Shown here: positions 50,470-61,400 of the stretch, piece by piece
How positions within the stretch are numbered: the first letter of the stretch is position 1
Layout: each line of letters begins with the position of its first letter
DNA from: Pegea sp. RAD2-039
Taxonomy: Eukaryota; Chordata; Thaliacea; Salpida; Salpidae
Direction: 5' to 3'
NCBI GenBank assembly: GCA_034620365.1
Contig: JAQGEQ010000140.1
Location: 62,001-126,000 of the forward strand
DNA length: 64,000 bases
Program-made: the position numbers and the translations under genes
Notes under the pieces: model-generated
The model's input: only the letters and a program-made list of their open reading frames with translations
Databases searched by the model: none
Told to the model about the DNA's origin: nothing

Positions 50470-51499
50470 TTTGATGTAATTAACAAGTTTAGAAAATCTA
50501 CTAACTGTTGATGTTATATAAATGAATTAGTTGATTTATATAAACAGTTTAATTTTAAAACTACCAAATAAATCGAAATATCGGATAAATAATCTAAAAT
50601 AAATAATCTCAAAAGAAAAAAAGTATTTGAATTAAATATTAGGATTTTTTTAAAACTTTTAAAATAAATTTTTTAGAACTTGTAACAGTAAAACGCCGAA
50701 CATATTTTGATAAAAAGTAATTATTATAATCATAAACTAAAAAGGTTTAACTACAAAGGTTAAACTACCAAGTTTAAACAAGTTAAATTCAAATACAAAA
50801 ATATAAAATCATAAGAAAATATATTAAATTATAGAAACGATTTAATCAAGAAGCATCATTAAAATTAAAAGAAAAATATTTCACTAAAATAAATTAAAAA
50901 AGTTTGATATAAAAGGAAAAATTTAGAAAAAGATTAATTAAAACTGTTTTCCAAAAAATAAAAAAATATTAGATAAAACAAAACGATGATAAATTTTTTA
51001 AAGAAAGTAAATATAATTCTTATAAGGAGATTTATTCAAAGTAATAAGAAGATAACTAAGAATAATGACAAGTACAAGAATGATAGACGCTAGCTACAAG
51101 TAGTTAATTAGCAGATGACAGTAATCTGAAAACGAATGATAAAAACCATTTACGTCGGCGATAAAATATTTTACTATTATATTATAGGTAGTTATAAATA
51201 AAAGTAGTATAAGTTGAATTTTGTAAATCTATAACTGAATAATTAAAATATATGTTAAATAATAATAAATAATATTACCATTTGTTAAAAGCATATAAGA
51301 CTCATCAGGAAAAGTTAGAATAATTCGAAATCAGAAAAACGTAAAAAGCTACAAAATAATTTCAAAAATAAATCACTCTAGAAAATTAGAAAAATATTTT
51401 TATTTTCCCTAACTTGTTGAAAGAAATCGAAAAAAAATGTTCATAGTTAACATTATATAGTAACAAGAAAATATAATTTGTTAAAGACCCTTCTGAAAT
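50470..51499. promoter_or_regulatory. Upstream region of Kelch gene A, conserved in B and C
   Basis: About 1 kb of AT-rich DNA upstream of the ATG, recognisably the same in all three array units (57,158-58,195 and 62,762-63,697). It carries a TATA-like TTTATATAA about 50 bases before the ATG, shared also with unit 1, and a conserved GC-containing word TTTACGTCGGCG near 51,152. It presumably includes the promoter. Confidence 0.45.
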
Positions 51500-52405
51500 C
51501 CAACTTAAAATCCAGCCAACAAAGTCTGAAGTTATAACATTCTCCCGTAAGCCAGCTGCCAACTTCAGCAACCAATACTACATCAATGGATCTATTCTTG
51601 AACGAGTATCCTCAGTCATAGACCTCGGCATTACTCTGACATCTGACTTCAAATGGCACAGTTATTGTTCCAGAATCTTTGGAAAATCTATCAAGCTTGT
51701 CCACCTCATCATAAAGACTTTTAATTCTAAAGATCCATGGTTTTTCGTCAACCTTTTCAAACTGTACATACGCCCTATTCTTGAATACAATGTCAGTGCA
51801 TGGATGCCATATCAAGTTGGTGATATCAGAAAAATCGAATCTGTTCAGGCAACATTTACGATATTGGTTTGCAGGAAACTTAATATCAAATACGAGAGTT
51901 ATAAGCATCGTCTCAGCTTCTTCAATCTAGATACTTTTGAAATCGGAAGAATTAAATACGACCTTATTCTGATTTTTAAAATTATTCACAACCTAATTGA
52001 TCTTCAGTTTGATGACTTGTTCTCCATTAGTCCCTACCTCAAGTTATATCAACTTAGAAGACATAAACTACATCTTAATAAGCCCACTCCACCAGCTACG
52101 TTAACCAGATTAAGTTTTTTCTCATAAAGCACAATCAGTACATGGAACAATCTGCCATCAGAGATTGTCATGTCAAAATCACTTGTGTTGTTCAAAAAAA
52201 GCTGAATTGTTATAATATCGCCAACATTGCCATTTCTAAACTGTGAATTTTTCTCTTTTACAATACTATGTTTCTGTGCAATTCTTCATTGTCATATGCT
52301 TTTTCGTTTACACGTCAAATAGATCTAATTTGTGAGAATGTGTGTTAGCGAGAGGTGCTCTGTTTAGGCACCCTCCTTCACATTTATTGTAATAAATAAA
52401 TAAAT
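51500..52405 (+). mobile_element. Non-LTR retrotransposon (LINE, CR1/Jockey-like), 5'-truncated
   Basis: An insertion of about 0.9 kb. One open frame from 51,498 encodes the end of a reverse transcriptase and its downstream region: SILERVSSVIDLGITLTSDF, KLYIRPILEYNVSAWMPY, IRKIESVQATFT, DLILIFKIIHNL. A TAA at 52,125-52,127 interrupts it, then the same frame resumes (TISTWNNLPSEIVMSKSL) to TGA. The 3' UTR has a GGTGC/GCACC hairpin and a TTTATTGTAATAAATAAA tail. The matching sites in units B (58,196) and C (63,698) are empty. Only about 4 bp (AAAT) could be target duplication. Minus-strand ORFs here are shadows. Confidence 0.9.
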
Positions 52406-54399
52406 TATTAGTAAAAGTAGTAGAGCATGTGAAGCCTTTGATGTTTAGCATGAAGTACATTGTTGTCAGATTAGTTTGCTTCAAAACTTTCTAGTTTGAG
52501 ATCTTTTTTTGTCATGTTAAATTGAATTTTCGACAGAGACAACAAAAATGGAAAACAGAACGTTTATATTTTAATTTCATTAATTTTCGATAAGGTCCAT
52601 CTTTTGCTAACGTACGATAGCGTACAAGAGACAAACGCTCTATAGATGGTCGCCTTGGTTTAAATAAATAGCTTTGTATTATGCCAGATTAAATGTACCA
52701 GGTGTCTTACTGATGCAGATGCTGATTTCAGCTTCTATTGACATTAATGATGTTAATGGTTAGCCGAAATAAGCTTCATGGTGCTATATTGTGACTGGTT
52801 AAAAGTTGCTGAAGAGATTATTAAAGGGATTATCTTTTATTAGTTACAACAATAAAGTCAAACAATTATTTTATTATACTTATTTTAAAATGTAAAGAAA
52901 ACTCTGACAAATTAACTATTAAACAACTGAAAGAATTTCTGCTGAACTTTATAAGCTATGTAGATAGAAAGAAATTTATACTTACTCTATTGAAATTCAA
53001 CTATATATATTTATTGAATTTACAATAGAAGTCTATTATATAGATGTTTATGATATGAAATGTAAATTCGAGATCAATAAATAAAAATTTTCTTTCATGG
53101 TTTACTATTACACCTTTTTTTGAAACAACTATATTCCTTCACAGTTTGGAAAGATAACTTCAGCGTTCGTTAGGAAACATTACTCTTTATCAAGTATAAA
53201 TATTTTGTATCTTTGACGACAAAGTTGGAATCAATCTTAATTTTATTAACCACGTTTTTATATACAACCGATTTAACTTTTCTCCAATTTGTTGTTATTC
53301 CATCTAATTAGTAGTAAAAACATTTATTTAAAAATTCTTAAAGTTTATTTTCTTAGATTTTCGGCTGTTTTAAGATCAACATTCTGGTCAACATTTAATA
53401 ATGAACAATGATAGAAAAAAGATTCTTAGATAAACTGAAACCTAATTTTTTGTATAGTTGCTTGGTAATAATGATTTCTTAACTTTAAAATTTCATTATT
53501 TATATAAATGTGGGTTGTAAAAGCATGAACTAATAAAAGTTTTGAAATTATTTGTCAGTTTCATTTAAACTGAAATGTTTTATAACAATAACTAACATCA
53601 ATATTTCCTAAATACAAATGTCAAAATTGAACTTTTACTGAAAGTGAACACTGAAACGTATTTGAAAATCTCAGTTTAGTTTAGAATTGATAATTAACTA
53701 CTTCAACAAGAGTCTTTTCTAACTACTTTCCAAATATTTTATTTTGATTCCATTAATATTTCTTTAAAATCTTATCTTATGACCCAAATACGATAAATTT
53801 TATAAAAAGTAAAAAATATTACTTTTCTAAAACTTTCATTATTATTATAAGGATAATGGTTGGTTACACTAAAGTGACTTGAAAATTTAAACTTGTCAAA
53901 TATTAGGTTTTATAAACTGTGGAGGTAAATCTAACCACTAATTTATTAAACAAAGAGAAATATTTGTGGAAATAAAATAACTTTAGACAATTGATTGAAT
54001 TTTAACCTAGATAATCATCGTGATAGTTTCTATATTCTTTTTTCAAAATTCTTATTTTCTTTATCAAAGAATTTAGTAAACCATCTTACATTGATATGAG
54101 CTTATTAAACTAAACTTGCTTAATGTAATGCTTTCATCAGCTTTCGAATACGAAGCTTTGACATAAAAAAACTGAAGTAATTACCACCTTTCAAACTTTA
54201 TGCTTCTAGCATATGCACTCACTACTATAAATCTCTGATAATATTTGAAAAAGTTACAGCTGCAAACATATACGACCATGGGACTTTCATTTTTGCACAA
54301 TTCCTGAATACTTTATAACCTCATAGAAACTCTTACAAGACAATTCTGAAAATCAAATTCAGTTCTTGCTAAAATGTAATATTGTAAAAATATTAATTG

Positions 54400-54581
54400 A
54401 ATTTAAACGTTTAATGACTGTCAATGCTGACCAAATTATATATATATATTAACTAAATATATTAAACCGAAAAAATAAACTAAAATATATCAACAAAATG
54501 AATGTTTAGAAACATTAATTTAACATAAAGTTGTTACTAGATTTTAAAATTTCAAATGTTTTTAGATACATAATCGTTGAT
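54400..54581. mobile_element. 182-bp insertion with 10-bp target duplication
   Basis: In units A and C the spacer reads through ATATTAATTG once. In B the same 10 bases flank 182 bp on both sides (54,390-54,399 and 54,582-54,591). This is the footprint of a transposition. The insert is non-coding, AT-rich, and its ends (AATTTAAACGTTT and AATCGTTGAT) are only weakly inverted. It is probably a non-autonomous element such as a MITE or SINE fragment; I cannot name the family. Confidence 0.75.
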
Positions 54582-56284
54582 ATATTAATTGTATAAAATT
54601 TTGTTTTACTAAAAGGGTAAATAACAAAGTTAGATTGAAGTATGATTGAAATGAATAAATAGTATATTTTAACTTCTTAAACATCAGTGTAACAATCAAT
54701 AATACGAAATTTATTAAATTAGATGTTTTGTTTAGTTGCTATTTGACATCAATGTTCATTTAAACTGAAAGAATTTTGTAGTGATGAAAAAATATATCTA
54801 ATCTGTTTGTGATTAAAATCAAGTTTGACTTGAAAAAAGTCTTCTGTAAAAGAAAATTGTCAATATTTTCTAATTTGCAGTTTTTTTAACTGTTTTTATT
54901 CCATTTCTTGAATTTGTATGATGACGTTTTATAAAATTTGATTTTTCAAGAATTGCAACAAATAAATTACCTTCTATTACGTAGAATATTAAAAACAATT
55001 TACAAATTAATAAAATTGTTATTTCTGATTTTATGATTCTGATTTTGTGACTACTATTTGTCACTTTACAACTTGATTAGCTTAGAAACAATAAAGAACT
55101 TGTAGATTGTCTAATCTCAAAGAAATGTTAACCAAGTGATGCAGAAAAAGAAGATCAAGAAGACATATGCGATGCAAATATCATGACTTTGAGCAAAATT
55201 AATGGTTTCACTTCAATAATCATAAAAGAATTTATTTTCCTAGCATCGTAGACAAACCATTTTTTACTCACTTTGAAAGCTAATCAATAACCTGCTTGCG
55301 TTTAATTTCATGTTTGATTAAAAACAAACATAACTTACTACTAATAAACACTTAACTTATTCAAATATATTTATTTTATAAATTTAATTACGTTTATATA
55401 AATATTACTAATCGAAAATTGTGGCCATATTTATTATATTATTTGAATAAGCTTATATGTTATACTTTATAATTGATATTGACTTATTACAGAAAGAGCC
55501 TAATACATCTATCACTTAAGGTGTATCCTTAGATAGCATTAATGATAATTAATTATCACGAGTATATTACATTTACTGTGAAGCATGGAGTCATTTCAAA
55601 TACTGCATGACGAAATAAGCATTTAATCTTCTGTGTCAGATGAAAAATGCCAAAAAGAGGCTACTGGTTTTTTCAGTTTTCTTACGTAGTTGTGTAAAGA
55701 ATGTAAAATGATCAATAAACCAAGTAAAAGTAGTTTAGATTTACCAAGTACCAAGATACATGCTGAAACTAAGGACTTGTTAAAAAGTTGACCTCCTAAA
55801 AAGAAGACTTGATAAATGAGATTCAAGCTTAGTAAGCCTCATATGCTATTGTAACTAAAAGGAACTTTGAAATATCAAACTAAACAAAATTTTCAAATTT
55901 CTTAAATGAAGAATAACTTCAAAACAAAATTCTCTAGCATCACCTAAACTATGTAAACCCTGGCTGATATTACTGTAAAGAACTTTGAATTAGAATCATC
56001 AACATCTCAGGCTCTAAAACAGATGATCAAAGGAAGATTTTCAAACTTTCCTAAAGTCAGTAGAGGATAATGATCTTCTGAAATAAACGACATCAACACG
56101 TTTTACTAAGTTGGTTCAACATCTTTCAATAATAAATCAATTCTACTAAATGTTTCAAATGAATCAACAAGAAATAAAATCATAAAAACATCAGCATCAG
56201 TTGTTTTTGAAAATAAACACGACCTCAAAAGCAACTTTATACTGAAAATAAACTTCACAGCAATCTACTAGTAAAATTTATTTA

Positions 56285-57157
56285 TTAAAATGGGAAATTT
56301 ACACATATGTCAGGTACACATGGTCGATAACTGACTATGACTTGATTAATCCTTTCATTCGTTCTTGCAACTTCTTTCCATTCATTTGTTACTTCATTGT
56401 AACATTCGACAATTTTAACATCCTTTACTCCAGAATAACCTCCTGAAACAATCAACAAGTTCATCACAATTATGCAAATTATTGTAAACATCATAAACAT
56501 TTTATTAAAAAGTTTTTCAATTCCAAACATAAGAAAAGTTTTACCAAAAACATAAATCTTCTTATTAAAGACAACAGCTTTTGGTTCTTCTGAAATAAGG
56601 TGGAGCAGCAACTAATATACGTTTGTCCAAATTGAAAAATCTTTCAAATCCATTTAATTTCACTTTGATGCTAACATCATGAATCCGAATATCTTCAGAA
56701 GACTTATTCAGTTTGAGTTTTAGATTGAGTTGATGAAGATATGTACAATTATCAACTTCCGAAACTTCATCTCTAAAAACATCAAAAGTATAATTTACTT
56801 TAGTATCAAATTATAAATAAAGAATTAGAAGAAACAAATAAGTTAGATAAAAATAAAAAAAGTGAATAATTAAAATCACAAATACTTGTTTCAGTTCGAA
56901 AATTAGTAAATAAATAAAATAACAAAATTAAAAGTCTTCTAAATGATTGAGTAACAGTAAAATCACTCTAAAACAATTTAGAAATATAATAATTACAATT
57001 TAAAATTGATAAATTTTAAGTTATTAATCTTCTTAGACACCACATAATTATTTTTCTAATCTGTGTTTATTTTAAAAAAAAATTCTACTAACCTTTTATC
57101 ATCTGTAGGTTCCATATTTGAATCGAAAACAACTTTGCTATTTGATCTATCTACCAT
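56285..57157 (-). pseudogene. BTB-Kelch gene with internal deletion (unit B)
   Basis: Exon 1 (57157-57093) and exon 2 (from 56772) are present, with a 12-bp in-frame duplication in exon 2. At about 56,586 the BTB exon (LVAAPPYF) passes directly into the last part of Kelch exon 10 (AVVFNKKIYVFG, ending 56,545), then intron 10 and exon 11 (56442-56285). All sequence equivalent to about 47,886-49,866 of unit A is gone: the rest of BTB, BACK and most Kelch repeats. The BTB frame and Kelch frame do not match at the junction, so translation from the ATG would run out of frame. The 108-codon open frame here is the Kelch frame read backwards into BTB codons. Confidence 0.85.
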
Positions 57158-58492
57158 TTTGAAGCAATTAACAACTTTAGAAACTCTACAACCTGTTGAT
57201 GTTATATAAATGAATTAGTTGATTTATATAAACAGTTTAATTTTAAAACTACCAAATAAATTGAAATATCGGATAAATAATCTAAAATAAATAATAAATA
57301 ATATCAAAAGAAAAAAACTATTTGAATTAAATATTAGCAATTTTTTTTAAACTTTTAAAAGAAATATTTTAGAACTTGTAACAGTAAAACGCCGAACATA
57401 TTTTGATAAAAAGTAATTATTATAATCATAAACTAAAAAGGTTTAACTACAAAGGTTAAACTACCAAGTTTAAACAAGTTAAATTCAAATACAAAAATAT
57501 AAAATCATAAGAAAATATATTAAATTATAGAAACGATTTAACCAAGTAGCATCAATAAAATTAAAAGAAAATATTTTACTAAAATAAATTAAAAAAGTTT
57601 GATATAAAAAGAAAAATTTAGAAAAAGATTAATTAAAAATGTTTTCCAAAAATTAAAAAAATATTAGATAAAACAAAACGATGGTAAATTTTTCAATGAA
57701 AGTAAATATAATTCTTATAAAGAGATTTATTCAAAGTAATAAGAAGACAACTAAGAATAATGACAACTACAAGAATGATAGACGCTAGCTACAAGTAGTT
57801 AATTAGCAGATGACAGTAATCTGAAAACGAATGATGAAAACCATTTACGTCGGCGGCAAAATATTTTACTATTATATTATAGGTAGTTATAAATAAAAGT
57901 AGTATAAGTTGAATTTTGTAAATCTATAAATGAATAATTACAATATATGTTAAATAATAATAAATAATATTAACATTTGTTAAAAGCATATAAGAAGACT
58001 CATCAGGAAAAGTTAGAATAATTCAAAATCAGAAAAACGTAAAAAGCTACAAAATAATTTCAAAAATAAATCACTCTAGAAAATTAAAAAATTATTTTTA
58101 TTTTCTCTAACTTGTTGAAAGAAATCGAAAAATCATTTTCATAATTAACATTATATAGTAACTAGAAAAAATAATTTGTTAAAGACCTTTCTGAAATTAT
58201 TAGTAAAAGTAGTAGAGAATGTGAAGCCTTTGTTGTTTAGCATGAACTACATTGTTGTCAGATTAATTTGCATCAAGACTTCTTAGTTTGAGATCTTTTT
58301 GCTGTCACGTTAAATTACTTTTCGACAGAGACAACAAAAATGGAAAACAGAACGTCTTTATTTTAATTTCTTTAGCTTTCGACAAAGTCCATGTTTTGCT
58401 AACGTACGATAGCGTACAAGAGACAAACGCTCTATAAATGGTCGCCTTGGTTTTAAAAGATAGCTTTGTATTATGCCAAATTAAATGTACCA

Positions 58493-61400
58493 GGTGTCCT
58501 ACTGATGCAGATGCTGATATCAGCTTCTATTGGTATTAATGATGTTATTGGTTAGCCGAGATAAGTTTCACGATGCTATCATGAGGTGGCTGGTGAAAAG
58601 TCGCTGAAGAGTTTATTAAAGGGATTATCTTTTATTAGTTACAGCAATTAAGTCAAACAATTATTTTATTATACTTATTTTAAAATGTAATGAAAACTCT
58701 GACAAATTAATTATTAAACAACTGAAAGAATTTCTGCTGAACTTTATAAGTTATGTAGATAGAAAGAAATTGATACTTTCTGTATTGAAATTCAACTATA
58801 TATATTTATTGAATTTACAATAGAAGTCTATTATATAGATGTTTATGATATGAAAAGTAAATTCGAGATCAATAAATAAAAATTTTCTTTCATGGTTTAC
58901 TATTACACCTTTTTTTGAAACAACTATATTCCTTCACAGTTTGGAAAGATAACTTCAGCGTTCGTTAGGAAACATTACTCTTTATCAAGTATAAATATTT
59001 TGTATCTTTGACGACAAAGTTGGAATCTATCTAAATTTTATAAACCACATTTTTATATACAATCGATTTAACCTTTTTCTAATTTGTTGTTATTCCATCT
59101 AATTAGTAGTAAAACATTTATTTAAAAATCCTGGAAGTTTGTTTTCTTCAATTTTCGGCTGTTTTAAGATCAACATTCTGGTCAACATTTAATAATGAAC
59201 AATGATAGAAAAATGATTCTTAGATAAACTGAAACCTAATTTTTTGTATAGTTGCTTGGTAATAATGATTTATTAACTTTAAAATTTCATTATTTATATA
59301 AATGTGGTTTGTAAAAGCATGAATTAATAAAAGTTTTGAAATTATTTGTCAGTTTTGTTTAAACTGAAATGTTTTATAACAATAACTAACATCAATATTT
59401 CCTAAATACAAATGTCAAAATTTAACTTTTACTGAAAGTGAACACTGAAACGTCTTTAAAAAACTCAGTTTAGTTTACAATTGATAATTAACTACTTCAA
59501 CAAGAGTCTTTTCTAACTACTTTCCAAATATTTTATTTTGATTTCATTATTATTTCTTTAAAATTTTATCTTATGACCCAAATACGATAAATTTTATAAA
59601 AAGTAAAAAATATTACTTTTCTAAAACTTTCATTATTATTATAAGGATATTAGTTGGTTACACTAAAATGACTTGAAAGTTTAAACTAGTCAATTATTAG
59701 GTTTTATAAACTGTGGAGGTAAATCTAACCACTAATCTATTAAACAAAGAGAAATATTTGTGGAAATAAAACAACTTTAGACAATTAATTGAATTTTAAC
59801 CTAGATAATCATCGTGATAGTTTCTATATTCTTTTTTCAAAATTCTTATTTTCTTTATCAAAGAATTTAGTAAACCATCTTACATTGATATGAGCTTATT
59901 AAACTAAACTTGCTTAATGTAATGCTTTCATCAGCTTTCGAATACGAAGCTTTGACATAAAAAAACTGAAGTAATTACCACCTTTCAAACTTTATGCTTC
60001 TAGCATATGCACTCACTACTATAAATCTCTGATAATATTTGAAAAAGTTACAGCTGCAAACATATACGACCATAGGACTTTCATTTTTGCACAATTCCTG
60101 AATAATTTATAGCCTCATAGAAACTCTTATAAGAAAGTTTTGAAAATCAAATTCAGTTTTTGCTAAATTGTATTATTGTAAAAATATTAATTGTATAAAA
60201 CTTTAGTTTTCTAAAAGGGTAAGTAACAAAGTTAGATTTAAGTATGATTAAAATGAATAAATAGTATGTTTTAACTTCTTAAACATCAGTGTAATAATCA
60301 ATAATACGAAATTTATTAAATTAGATGTTTTCTTTAGTTGCTATTTGACATCAATGTTTATTTAAACTGAAAGAATTTTGTAGTGATGAAAAAATATATC
60401 TAATCTGTTTGTGATTAAAATCAAGTTTGACTTGAAAAAAGTCTTCTGTAAAAGAAAATTGTCAATATTTTCTAATTTGCAGTTTTTTTAACAGTTTTTA
60501 TTCCATTTCTTGAATTTGTATGATGCCGTTTCATAACTTTTGATTTTACAAGAATTGCAACAAATAAATTACCTTCTTTTACGTAGAATATTAAAAACAA
60601 TTCACAAATTAATAAAATTGTTATTTCTGATTTTATGATTCTGATTTTGTGACTACTATTTGACTACTTTATAACTTGATTAGCTTAGAAACAATAAAGA
60701 ACTTGCAGATTGCCTAATCTCAAAGAAATGTTAACGAAGTGATGGAGAAAAAGAAGATCAAGAAGACATATGCGATGCAAATATCATGACATTGAGAAAA
60801 ATCAATGGTTTCACTTCAATAATCATAAAAGAATTTCTTTTCCTAGCATCGTAGACAAACCATTTTTTACTCACTTTGAAAGCTAATCAATAACCTGCTT
60901 GCGTTTAATTTCATGTTTGATTAAAAACAATCAAAACTTACTACTAATAAACACTTAACTTATTCAAATATTTTTATATTAGAAGTCTTAATTACGTTTA
61001 TATAAATATTACTAATCGGAAATTGTGGCCATATTTATTATATTATTTGAATAAGCTTATATGTTATACTTTATAATTGATATGGACTTATTACAGAAAG
61101 ATCCTAATACATCTATCACTTATGGTGTAAGCTTAGATAGCATCAATAATAAGCAATTATCACGAGTATATTACATTTACTGTGAAGCATGGAGTCATTT
61201 CAAATATTGCATGACGAAATAAGAATTTAATCTTCTGTGTTAGATAGAAAATGCCAAAAAGAGGCTACTGGTTTTTTCAGTTTTCTTACGTAATTGTGTA
61301 AAGAATGTAAAATGATCATTAAACCAAGTAAAAGTAGTTTAGATTTACCAAGTACCAAGATACATGCTGAAACTAAGGACTTGTTTAAAAGTTGAGCTCC

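Larger units (their letters stand above)
44306..52700. repeat. Array unit A (8.4 kb)
   Basis: First unit of a direct array. It starts at GGTGTCCTACTGATGC and contains a 3.2-kb spacer, the intact minus-strand Kelch gene, its upstream region and a LINE insertion. It lacks about 110 bp of spacer near 45,180 that B and C have. Without the LINE, and with the deletion seen in B and C, its length would be close to theirs. Confidence 0.92.
52701..58492. repeat. Array unit B (5.8 kb)
   Basis: Second direct copy. It keeps the spacer, with a private 182-bp insertion, and a Kelch gene reduced by an internal deletion of about 2 kb. The LINE site is empty. It is the most diverged spacer of the three. Confidence 0.92.

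Noticed and set aside
51612..51908. 98-codon minus-strand ORF
   Set aside because: It is antisense to the well-supported reverse-transcriptase frame.
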